From Nitrospira defluvii (GTDB taxonomy: Bacteria; Nitrospirota; Nitrospiria; Nitrospirales; Nitrospiraceae), in assembly GCF_905220995.1 (NCBI RefSeq), contig NZ_CAJNBJ010000021.1, forward strand, positions 1 to 64,000: a stretch of 64,000 bases of DNA, in the 5' to 3' direction. Shown piece after piece: positions 34,725-42,397 of the stretch (position 1 is its first letter; every line of letters starts with the position of its first letter). The translations under genes were made by a program, and so were the position numbers. The notes beneath the pieces were generated by a model that was given only the letters and a program-made list of their open reading frames with translations, searched no databases and was not told the origin of the DNA.

Positions 34725-36359
34725 ATGATCGATCTCCGGTTGCAAGCACGACGAAATGCAGCAGGCAGAACCGACCTCATGCGCTGGTTCGGTCTGGTTC
34801 TGGTATGCATCCAGGTTACGGCTTGCGGCACGGATTGGCTGCCGCACGTCGACCTGTCGCCGCCCTATCAGCCGCCCCAGTATGTGGTCCCGGCCTCATG
34901 GCATGGAGAGACCCCCTTTGTGGAGGCCGCACCATCGGACGCCGAGTTGCGCCCGGATTGGTGGAAGCTCTACGACGACCCGGTACTGAACAACCTGATC
35001 GAACAGGCCATGGCGGCCAATCCGGATCTTCAAGCGGCCGCCGAGCGCTTCGTTCAGGCCAGGGATGTGATGATGCAAGTCCGCTCGCGACGGATTCCAC
35101 AGATCGGCCTCGGCGGGAAACTCGGAGATAGTCAGAACCATGTCGATCCGCTCAGAGTCCCGGGGGATCTTCCGGTCGGGGGGACGGTCGAAGCCGGTGC
35201 CGGACTTGCGTCTTGGGAACCGGACTTTTGGTCGGCGATTCGTAACGCCACACGCATCGAAATCTATCGCGCCGAAGAGCGAGCGGCGGACTGGGGCCTC
35301 GCGCGCCTCAGCCTCCAAGCGGAGGTTGCGGCAAATTACTTTACGCTGCGCGGGTTCGATGCTCAGAGCGCGATTTACAAGCAATCCATCGACCTCTACC
35401 GCAGTTCGCTCAAACTCGTGAACGCCCAGTTTGCCGGTGCGATCGCCTCGGCGCTGGACGTGGCCCGCGTGGAATCCCTCCTATTCAGCACCGAGACCAA
35501 ATATGCCCAGATCCAAGGGCAGCGCCAGGTGACCGAACAGGCCATCGCCATTCTGCTCAACGTGGCGCCGGCCGGTTTCACGATCGACCCGATCGACGAT
35601 CTGCGCGTGGCACGTTTCACGATTCCACGCAGCCTCCCCTCCACCCTGCTGGAGCGGCGACCTGACATCGCTGGAATGGAGCGGCGGATGGCGGAAGCCA
35701 ACCGCGCCATCGGAATCGCGCGCGCCGCCTTCTTCCCCGACGTCCGCCTCTCTGCCGATGGAGGAATCCTGGGTGCCGGCTTCGATATCGCCAAACTGAC
35801 CGCCGCGATGTGGTCTTATGGCGCAACCGTGGCCCTGCCTGTCTTTCAGGGCGGGTATCGTCGCGCGCAATTACAGCGAACCTGGTCGGCCTATCGCGAG
35901 ACAGAAGACCGATACCGCTCGACGGTGCTTAACGCATTTCGAGAAGTCGAAAACAACCTGAGCCTGAGCAACCAGCTCACGATGGCGGCGAATCGCCAAG
36001 ATGCAGCGGTCGGAGCAAACCTGAAAGCGCAAAACCTGACCATGGAACTGTATCAGGGAGGCCTGGCCTCCAGCCTCGAGCTCATTTACGCGCAGGTGCA
36101 AACGCTCACGGCACGCATCGATTCCGTGCAAATCAAGGCCGAACTGTTGCGGTCCACGGTCGGGCTTTTACGCGCGCTCGGCGGGGGGTGGAACCGCCGT
36201 CAATTACCGAACGACGAAGAGATTCAGCCGTTCGGAACCTTCCAATACACTCATCTCGATAAACCGCCGTCGGTTCGCGGCATCGATGTGAATGCCGACA
36301 ATAACTGGGTCCATAACGATTTGACCACACGGCCGGTGCCCTTACGGCCTCGCCCGTAG
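34725..36359 (+). CDS. RND outer-membrane factor (NodT/OprM family)
   Basis: A 544-aa TolC-like channel lipoprotein. ATG 34725 is chosen, with GGAG upstream. ATG 34779 would give a shorter start directly before the signal (FGLVLVCIQVTAC, lipobox VTAC). A TTG at 34683 is less likely. The OEP repeats are visible: DPVLNNLIEQAMAANPDLQAA, then ARVESLLFSTET and LLERRPDIAGMERRMAEANR. It closes the tripartite pump operon that starts at 30259. Confidence 0.92.
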   Translation: MIDLRLQARRNAAGRTDLMRWFGLVLVCIQVTACGTDWLPHVDLSPPYQPPQYVVPASWHGETPFVEAAPSDAELRPDWWKLYDDPVLNNLIEQAMAANPDLQAAAERFVQARDVMMQVRSRRIPQIGLGGKLGDSQNHVDPLRVPGDLPVGGTVEAGAGLASWEPDFWSAIRNATRIEIYRAEERAADWGLARLSLQAEVAANYFTLRGFDAQSAIYKQSIDLYRSSLKLVNAQFAGAIASALDVARVESLLFSTETKYAQIQGQRQVTEQAIAILLNVAPAGFTIDPIDDLRVARFTIPRSLPSTLLERRPDIAGMERRMAEANRAIGIARAAFFPDVRLSADGGILGAGFDIAKLTAAMWSYGATVALPVFQGGYRRAQLQRTWSAYRETEDRYRSTVLNAFREVENNLSLSNQLTMAANRQDAAVGANLKAQNLTMELYQGGLASSLELIYAQVQTLTARIDSVQIKAELLRSTVGLLRALGGGWNRRQLPNDEEIQPFGTFQYTHLDKPPSVRGIDVNADNNWVHNDLTTRPVPLRPRP

Positions 36360-36610
36360 CAGCCCCTGATTCGTACAGGGAACTGCCATCGCTGGCCGAT
36401 CTCCAGCGAGGCGTTCCAGGAATCAACTGGTCGTTTCGCACTGCGCGTCCTGTGCGCGACCGCTCACCCCTTGCGCGTGCGTCCTATGCACCCTCGACAT
36501 TTCCATCGGTTCCGAGCCGACCGGCAACTGGCACCCATGTTGCCTCCCGTTGAGGGAGACTTCGCCACACCGGCCGACCACTGCCCACCTTCAACTGAAA
36601 GGAGTCCATC

Positions 36611-37075
36611 ATGGCACGATTCTTCCGACAGCTGGCGTTCTTGCTGACCATTCCGGCATGGATGGCCGTTTCTCTCGGCCCCGTCGACGCGAACGCCTGG
36701 ATCGCACCGCCGTGGATCGACAAAATCGCGTTGATGGTGATGGAACAGAAAAACCTGTCCACGAGTGGGAACTTCGCCCCTTACTTTCAGCAATTGGAAG
36801 TGGTCAGTGAAGCAGCCGTGAAGGGGGAGTACAACGGGAAGCGAAAGGGCATGAATCGTTTTCTCGAAATGCTGGAGACAAGGGAAGGCGGGATTAGCGC
36901 CGACGCAGCACATAAGATCTTTTCCGCCGTGGTCAAATCGGTTCCTTACGCGGTACTCCTCCCCCTGAAGAGCGAAGACAAGCTGGACCCGGAAGAGAAG
37001 GCATTGGTCGAGCGCATGAAGCGTTTTTCGGCGGCGATCAAGGACCAGGACGAGCGGGCCGCCCTCGCGTTCTGA
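36611..37075 (+). CDS. Exported protein of unknown function, 154 aa
   Basis: The ATG at 36611 is preceded by GAAAGGAG. A signal peptide (residues 1-29, ending VDANA) is clear. The mature part is helical and charged (EQKNLSTSGNFAPYFQQLEV, RKGMNRFLEMLETREGG) with no Cys. It lies 251 bp after the RND operon, and no family was recognised. Confidence 0.6.
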   Translation: MARFFRQLAFLLTIPAWMAVSLGPVDANAWIAPPWIDKIALMVMEQKNLSTSGNFAPYFQQLEVVSEAAVKGEYNGKRKGMNRFLEMLETREGGISADAAHKIFSAVVKSVPYAVLLPLKSEDKLDPEEKALVERMKRFSAAIKDQDERAALAF

Positions 37076-37293
37076 GCGGCTCTGTTCATACCAGCCAAGC
37101 CTGGCAGCGAATGAGTTCGGACAGCATCCGGTCCCACGTCTCGATGCGTGGGATCGGGGGACTTGGTGTCACGCCTCCTGTGAAAAAGGCACCCTATTCC
37201 CGGCAGTCCGTCTTGTTCTCGATCCGTATCAAGGTGGAGAGGAGGACCTCGTCGAGCGGCAGGCGTCGCGTGTGCCGCTGGATCTTCACGGAC

Positions 37294-37761
37294 CTACTGA
37301 GACCGAAAGTGAATCCGCACGGTGAGTTCGCCGTCGACAGGGTCGTCGCCTTTGAGTTGCGGCAGAAACGTCCATTTGTTCAAGGCAATGATGCCGGCGA
37401 CGGTGAGCTCGCGATGTTTCGCCGGCTCCAACACCACCACCGTCACCTGGGCATCTTTCGAGACGAGCAGACGGGCCTTCATCCAGTCATCCAGCGGCTT
37501 GCCGTCCAGCGAGGAGGGAATGGCAGGCCAAGGCGTTGCTTTCGGTACCGGCCCCACCTGCTGATCCTTGTTCAGCGGAAGTCCATGCACATGGACTTCC
37601 GGCAGCTCAATGATGTCCGCATCCAGCGCATGATCCGCCTCATGCGTCGCCTCATCGCCCGTCGCCGCATGAGCCGCAACCGCCGACGGACACAAGCCCA
37701 AAACGCAGCTCGCGACTATTCCTCTGGTGATGCGATCTACTGACTCGAAGATGTTCGCCAT
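37294..37761 (-). CDS. Exported TonB C-terminal-domain-like protein
   Basis: A 155-aa protein with an N-terminal signal or anchor (residues about 8-32) and a histidine-containing linker (HEADHALDADIIELPEVHVHG). The C-terminal half (residues 90-155) resembles a TonB C-terminal fold, ending in GELTVRIHFR. It lacks the long Pro-rich neck of classical TonB. Because it lies downstream of the TonB-dependent receptor at 38089 on the same strand, it may help energise it. Between the two lies a palindromic repeat. Confidence 0.5.
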   Translation of the reverse strand: MANIFESVDRITRGIVASCVLGLCPSAVAAHAATGDEATHEADHALDADIIELPEVHVHGLPLNKDQQVGPVPKATPWPAIPSSLDGKPLDDWMKARLLVSKDAQVTVVVLEPAKHRELTVAGIIALNKWTFLPQLKGDDPVDGELTVRIHFRSQ

Positions 37762-37789
37762 ATCGTCGTCCCAATTATTGCAAAGTGAT

Positions 37790-37822
37790 GAAGCTCAAAC
37801 TGGCCTTCCAGCAAGGCTGCAT
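37790..37822. repeat. Degenerate fragment of the palindromic repeat
   Basis: The stretch GCTCAAACTGGCCTTCCAGC followed by AAGGCTGCA resembles the left arm and start of the core of the other copies, but no matching right half follows. It is probably a decayed unit. Confidence 0.35.
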
Positions 37823-37840
37823 TTTCCCACAGTCCGAAGC

Positions 37841-37943
37841 AGATGCCCAACAAGATTGTCCAGCAAGGCCGCAGGGAACTCGGCAACTGAGGCGTACCCT
37901 TGCGGTACGTCGCAGGGAGACGAGTGACTGAGAACGCCGCTGG
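37841..37943. repeat. Palindromic repeat, copy 1 (right arm missing)
   Basis: The core starts CCAGCAAGGCCGCAG at 37860 and ends GAACGCCGCTGG at 37943, with a central hairpin GGCGTACC-cttgc-GGTACGTC. The left arm AGATGCCCAACAAGATTGTC (37841-37860) has no complementary right arm. Confidence 0.55.
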
Positions 37944-37965
37944 TACATATTTCTCTGTCGGAATC

Positions 37966-38086
37966 GGATGCTCAAACGGGTCATCCAGCAAGGCCGCAGG
38001 CGACCGCAACACCGGAAGCGTAGCCTTGCGCTACGTTGAGGATGTTGCGGAGCCGAGAACGATGCTGGTGACCCGTTTCAGCATCC
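37966..38086. repeat. 121-bp imperfect palindrome, copy 2
   Basis: The outer arms GGATGCTCAAACGGGTCA and TGACCCGTTTCAGCATCC pair almost perfectly. Inner stems are CCGCAAC/GTTGCGG and GCGTAGC-cttgc-GCTACGT. The element ends 2 bp from the stop codon of the minus-strand TonB receptor gene, so its transcript would fold into one long hairpin. Confidence 0.75.
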
Positions 38087-38088
38087 GA

Positions 38089-40515
38089 TCAAAAGAACCA
38101 CTGGCCCCGGAAGAAGAACGACCGTGGCATCCCCGCGTGCGACACACCCAGCCCAATACTCCCTTCCCCCTGATTGATGTAGTACCGCTGATCCAGGAGA
38201 TTCACGATATCAAAGCCGAGCAGAAACTTCTGCCCTTCCCATGGCAACGGAAACACATGTGCAATCGAGAGATTGTAGATGGTGTAGGACGGGCTGTGGG
38301 TGGAATTCGTCTTGGCATCTTCGTTCTCCGATGTGCGTAACCCTGAGGCAAATAACATCTGCCCCGTAAAGGTCGTTCGTTCCAGCAACCGGTAACTCAC
38401 GATCGCCGAACTCGTGAGGGTCTGCATGTGATCGCAGAACACCCCGCCCTGCGAATTGATGTCGGCAATTTCTTTGGCCTCCAGCAGGAAATGCCCGGAC
38501 TGCAACCCGTAGCCCTTACACTGCCCCCAGGCCACGTTGCCCCGCGCCGTGAGATTCTCGGTCAGCTGCAGTTTCAAGGCCCCGTCGATGCCGCGCTGCC
38601 AGCCGCGCTCGAACGCAAAATAATTGAGCAGCGGCGTGGTGCCGAATTGTCCCGCATCGGAGAGAAAATTACTGAGCTTGTACCACCCGGTGAACTGCAG
38701 CGTGGCGTACCGGTTCAATGCATGGTAACTCCCGACCTCGAAGTAGTGCGCGCGTTCGGCTCGTACCGTATTGTTGGTCAGATCTTCCGGCTGCGCCCTG
38801 GTCCCGAGCGTATTGAGTTTTGCAAACGAGATCGCCTCCAGATTCGGCGGCGTGAACATGCGGCCGTAAAACACGTGGAACACGTTCGACGGATTGTACT
38901 TGTAGCTCACGCCGATGCGCGGGCTGACCTGACCTTCATTGCGCTGATACTGCACGATGTCGCCGCGCAGTCCGAGGTTGAAGGTCCACTGGTCGTTGGG
39001 GCTCCACTGATCCTGAATCCAGAACTCTTGCCGATAGCCGATCTGCCGGTTGTCGGCATTGAGGCTCAGCAGGTCCCCGGTGGGATTCCCCGCCCCGTCG
39101 TCTAGAAACGTGAAGAGCCGGGTCTTGTTGACCGACTGAGTGCGGTCAAGTTGGAATCCGGCTTTGATGAGGTGTTGCTTGCTGTGCACGTAGGTGTAGT
39201 CGAAGCGAAGCCCGGTCGAATAGGCATTACGATCCTGATCGGCGGCAGAAAACGGCTCGGCCGGATCAGCCGTATAGGCCAGCAGATTGAGCGGATCGGT
39301 TTTGAACGTGGCGCGCGTATGCCGCATGTAGCCAGACAGGCTGAAGAAGTTATTGGCATTCACGTCATGCCGCCAGACCATGTGGCCGTATTGGTTGTTT
39401 TCCTTCTGAAACTCGTCGATCGCCTGCGAGGCGACTGGCGAGAACCCGGGCCGACTGCCCTGCAAGAGCGGCAACATCTGTCCGCTCGGATCCAGTTCGC
39501 CGCCTGGCGCCGTAGGGATCTGATACTTGGCGACGGAGTTGAGGAACAACCAGGTGAAGTTGTTTTTATTGTCGTGTTGATAGTCGCCCCGGATGAACGT
39601 TTGATTGCGTTCACTCTGCCCATGATAGACGGTTCGGCCCAACGTCGGCGGCTCGATGCCCCGGTTCGTCGCCGTGTGGCTGTTCAGGATATAAAATCGA
39701 AACTTCTCGCCAATGGTGCCGCCGTATTCGAAGGACGGGTTGATGGTCTTGTTCGAGCCGCCCATCATCTGCACCGACCCGAAGGACGGTTTCGTGCCGC
39801 TCTTCGTCGTGATGTCCAACACGGCCGCCGTCTTGTTTCCGTATTGCGCCTCCATGCCGCCCAGGATGATGTCCGCCCGCTCCCAGGCCCTGGGACTGAT
39901 TACATCTGAAAAGGTGGAGGAGACAGTGTCCGGAATCGGCACACCGTCGATTCGCAATTGAAGATTCGCATGGTCCTGGCGAATGTGCACCTGCTTGAGC
40001 GACCCGTAGACCGCGCTCGGAATCGTCAGCAACACATCGTGGAGCTCATTGTTATTCCCGCGCGGCAGGGCCTCGATCTCCTTTCGGCTAAGAGCGTAGG
40101 TTTCGCTCGAGGCCTTGTATTGAATGGGCGCCAGAGGGGAGACGACCTCGAGTGCGATTTCCTTGGTTTTCGAGAGCGTGAGGGACAGCGGAACCGGAGC
40201 CTCGGCCCCGACCTTCACGATGGCATATTCGCTGCGGTAGGTATCCTGGACCGCGCTCACCGAATAGGTTCCCTCGGACGGCAGCTCGACGGAGAATTCT
40301 CCGGCGTCGTTCGCGACCGCCGTGCCCACGACCGTCCCTTCCTGATCCTTCACTTCTACCGAAGCCTGCGGTACCCGCCGGAGATCCTGATTTTGCACCG
40401 TCCCGGTTATCGTTCGCGCAGGATCCTGCGCGAAGGCCGGATCACCACTCAAAGCAAAGGCCGACAACAACAGTCCAAGACACAGATAAGAGACGACTCT
40501 GACCGACGACAACAT
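38089..40515 (-). CDS. TonB-dependent outer-membrane receptor with N-terminal carboxypeptidase-regulatory domain
   Basis: An 808-aa receptor starting at ATG 40515 after GGGGGAGG. The signal peptide ends near FAQD (about 30). Residues 32-110 look like a carboxypeptidase-regulatory Ig domain (RTITGTVQNQ, AGEFSVELPSEGTYSV). The plug follows (RKEIEALPRG, LRIDGVPIPDTVS, YGNKTAAVLDITTKSG), then a beta-barrel ending in the typical C-terminal Phe (GQWFF). It probably imports a metal or metal chelate powered by TonB. The His-rich small gene upstream and the TonB-like gene downstream are on the same strand. Confidence 0.9.
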   Translation of the reverse strand: MLSSVRVVSYLCLGLLLSAFALSGDPAFAQDPARTITGTVQNQDLRRVPQASVEVKDQEGTVVGTAVANDAGEFSVELPSEGTYSVSAVQDTYRSEYAIVKVGAEAPVPLSLTLSKTKEIALEVVSPLAPIQYKASSETYALSRKEIEALPRGNNNELHDVLLTIPSAVYGSLKQVHIRQDHANLQLRIDGVPIPDTVSSTFSDVISPRAWERADIILGGMEAQYGNKTAAVLDITTKSGTKPSFGSVQMMGGSNKTINPSFEYGGTIGEKFRFYILNSHTATNRGIEPPTLGRTVYHGQSERNQTFIRGDYQHDNKNNFTWLFLNSVAKYQIPTAPGGELDPSGQMLPLLQGSRPGFSPVASQAIDEFQKENNQYGHMVWRHDVNANNFFSLSGYMRHTRATFKTDPLNLLAYTADPAEPFSAADQDRNAYSTGLRFDYTYVHSKQHLIKAGFQLDRTQSVNKTRLFTFLDDGAGNPTGDLLSLNADNRQIGYRQEFWIQDQWSPNDQWTFNLGLRGDIVQYQRNEGQVSPRIGVSYKYNPSNVFHVFYGRMFTPPNLEAISFAKLNTLGTRAQPEDLTNNTVRAERAHYFEVGSYHALNRYATLQFTGWYKLSNFLSDAGQFGTTPLLNYFAFERGWQRGIDGALKLQLTENLTARGNVAWGQCKGYGLQSGHFLLEAKEIADINSQGGVFCDHMQTLTSSAIVSYRLLERTTFTGQMLFASGLRTSENEDAKTNSTHSPSYTIYNLSIAHVFPLPWEGQKFLLGFDIVNLLDQRYYINQGEGSIGLGVSHAGMPRSFFFRGQWFF

Positions 40516-40619
40516 GCACACCTCCCCCACATAATTCCGCACGGGTCACAGCCCGGCACAAAGCCGTGGCCGGGACGAAGCGGTGAACGCCACAATGGAA
40601 TCGAACGATGGTGTTGAGG

Positions 40620-40940
40620 TTAGGTCAGAGGCGGCGCCCGGGAGGCGCGGGATGCAGGGAGCGATTGAGAGACGAGAATCGGTGCGCGCACCACTTGCGG
40701 CGGCGCATGGGCCATGAACGCACAGGGGACCGGCGCGTCACCGATCAGCGAGTGCCCGGTGTGATACTGCACCCACTGGCAGAGGTCGGTGTCGGAATGT
40801 TCGTGCCCATCATGGTCGGCAGCCGCCAGCTCGTGGTGAATCTCCAGCGCGGCGGCAAAGGGCGCCATCGCGAGCAGGAGGCACGCGACGAGAAGCGCGA
40901 CAACGGAGCAGGTTTTGTTGCGGGCACAATGACGAAACAT
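40620..40940 (-). CDS. Small His-rich membrane-anchored protein (family member 1), 106 aa
   Basis: ATG 40940 with a hydrophobic N-terminus (VVALLVACLLLAMAPFAAA), then a His/Asp cluster (HHELAAADHDGHEHSDTD) and LCQWVQYHTGHSL. It ends with an APP-L-T tail. The HEHSD-x-D-x-C-x-W pattern closely matches the protein at 57731, and the layout matches those at 44718 and 45624. It sits just upstream of a TonB receptor on the same strand. A periplasmic metal-binding or delivery role is inferred. DUF2946-like proteins are an alternative label. Confidence 0.6.
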   Translation of the reverse strand: MFRHCARNKTCSVVALLVACLLLAMAPFAAALEIHHELAAADHDGHEHSDTDLCQWVQYHTGHSLIGDAPVPCAFMAHAPPQVVRAPILVSQSLPASRASRAPPLT

Positions 40941-41064
40941 CACCGTCCAGACCGACAGATTCGTAAGGCGTGAGTTGTAACAAAGGGGCCGCCGCGAATG
41001 CAAGCCGATCCTCCGGTGCTCCCTCACACTGGACTTTATCCTACAGAATTCGATATGTTAACTC

Positions 41065-41079
41065 GCAATCTCGGATTGC
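41065..41079. promoter_or_regulatory. Perfect 6-3-6 inverted repeat
   Basis: GCAATC-TCG-GATTGC lies between the minus-strand small gene at 40940 and aroF-like at 41116. It could be an operator for either gene. Half-sites recall GCAA/TTGC of the Zur-type box at 58460, but the spacing is different, so the link is uncertain. Confidence 0.3.
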
Positions 41080-41115
41080 CACGCGAACTCGCCAGACCTT
41101 TCAACAAGGACCACC

Positions 41116-42174
41116 ATGACCAGGCCGATAGACAACCAGCACGTCATTGAAATCAAGCCGCTGCCCTCACCCCGCGAGGTCAAGACGCAACTGCCCATCA
41201 CGGACGCGGTGTCCGAGCTGGTGTTTCAGACCAGACAGGCGATCAGAAACATCCTGCACGGCCGTGACAACGACCGGCTCATCGTGATTGTCGGCCCCTG
41301 CTCGATCCATGACCCTGCTGCCGCCTACGAATATGCCGACCGGCTCAAACCGGTCGCCGATGCCGTGCGCGAGAAGCTGCTGGTCGTCATGCGCACCTAC
41401 TTTGAAAAGCCTCGAACGACGGTCGGCTGGAAGGGCCTGATCAACGATCCCCATCTCGACGGCACGTGCGAGATCGCCCAAGGCATCCAATTGGCCCGCA
41501 CGATCCTCCTGAACATCAACGGCAAGGGTCTGCCCTGCGCCACGGAACTGCTCGACCCGGTTACCCCGCAGTACATTGCCGACCTGCTGAGCTGGACCGC
41601 GATCGGCGCGCGGACAACCGAAAGCCAGATTCACCGGGAAATGGCCAGCGGCCTCTCCATGCCGGTCGGGTTTAAGAACGGCACGGAAGGCAGCCTGCAA
41701 GTGGCCATCAATGCGATGATCACCAGCCGCAGCCCACACCATTTTGTCGGCGTCAACGCGGACGGCATCACCTCGATTATCAAGACCACCGGGAACCCCG
41801 ACCATCACATCGTGCTGCGCGGCGGCGGCGGACGCACCAACTACAGTGTCGAAGATATCGCCCGCGCGGAAGCGGCTGTCGCCAGCGAGGGGTTGGCCCG
41901 CGGTGTGATGGTGGACTGCTCGCACGACAATTCCGGCAAAAACCACCAGCGCCAAGTGGAAGTGGCCGGTGAAGTCCTCAAGCAATTCCAGCAGGGCCGC
42001 CGTTCGATCATGGGCCTCATGTTGGAGAGCCACCTGCAGGGCGGCCGGCAAAGCTGGGACCCGAACAAGGCCTTGACCTACGGCATGTCCATCACCGATT
42101 CCTGCCTGGGCTGGAACGACACCGAAGCGTTGCTGTACGGCATGGCGGAGTCGCTCGCCGCCAAGGCGGTGTAG
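41116..42174 (+). CDS. 3-deoxy-7-phosphoheptulonate synthase (DAHP synthase, AroFGH type)
   Basis: A 352-aa class I-alpha DAHP synthase condensing phosphoenolpyruvate and erythrose-4-phosphate, the first step to aromatic amino acids. Landmarks are LIVIVGPCSIHDP with the metal-ligand Cys, RTYFEKPRTTVGWKGLINDP, GARTTESQIHREMASGLSMP, VGFKNGTEGS and GVMVDCSHDNSGK. The length matches E. coli AroG. It is the only + strand gene inside the long minus-strand block 37.3-58.5 kb. Its enzyme family needs a divalent metal, so it may be a condition-specific isozyme, but that is inference. Confidence 0.95.
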   Translation: MTRPIDNQHVIEIKPLPSPREVKTQLPITDAVSELVFQTRQAIRNILHGRDNDRLIVIVGPCSIHDPAAAYEYADRLKPVADAVREKLLVVMRTYFEKPRTTVGWKGLINDPHLDGTCEIAQGIQLARTILLNINGKGLPCATELLDPVTPQYIADLLSWTAIGARTTESQIHREMASGLSMPVGFKNGTEGSLQVAINAMITSRSPHHFVGVNADGITSIIKTTGNPDHHIVLRGGGGRTNYSVEDIARAEAAVASEGLARGVMVDCSHDNSGKNHQRQVEVAGEVLKQFQQGRRSIMGLMLESHLQGGRQSWDPNKALTYGMSITDSCLGWNDTEALLYGMAESLAAKAV

Positions 42175-42397
42175 CGGACCACAACGTGGTCTCTCCTCCA
42201 ATACTCGGACGCTGCCTGTGATCTGAAAGGGGAACCTCCTTCCGGGGTCTTCCACCGACCGCACTCGCAGAAGTTAAGGCCCGGTCTTCGAGCTGTCGCC
42301 CTGCTCCGTCGCCCACATCCGCCACCTCCCGACAAGCCGACCCTCCATGGCCCGATGAACCATCGACACCTCGACGCCCCTCGCGCATAACGTCATC

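Noticed and set aside
37737-38012. 91-aa minus-strand frame across the repeats
   Set aside because: It is made of palindromic repeat sequence; similar short frames in such repeats are artefacts.
40516-40619. Possible cobalamin riboswitch before the TonB receptor
   Set aside because: The conserved B12-box motif is not present on either strand.
42177-42191. GACCAC-aac-GTGGTC hairpin after the DAHP synthase gene
   Set aside because: The stem is short with a 3-nt loop and no T-tract; too weak to call a terminator.
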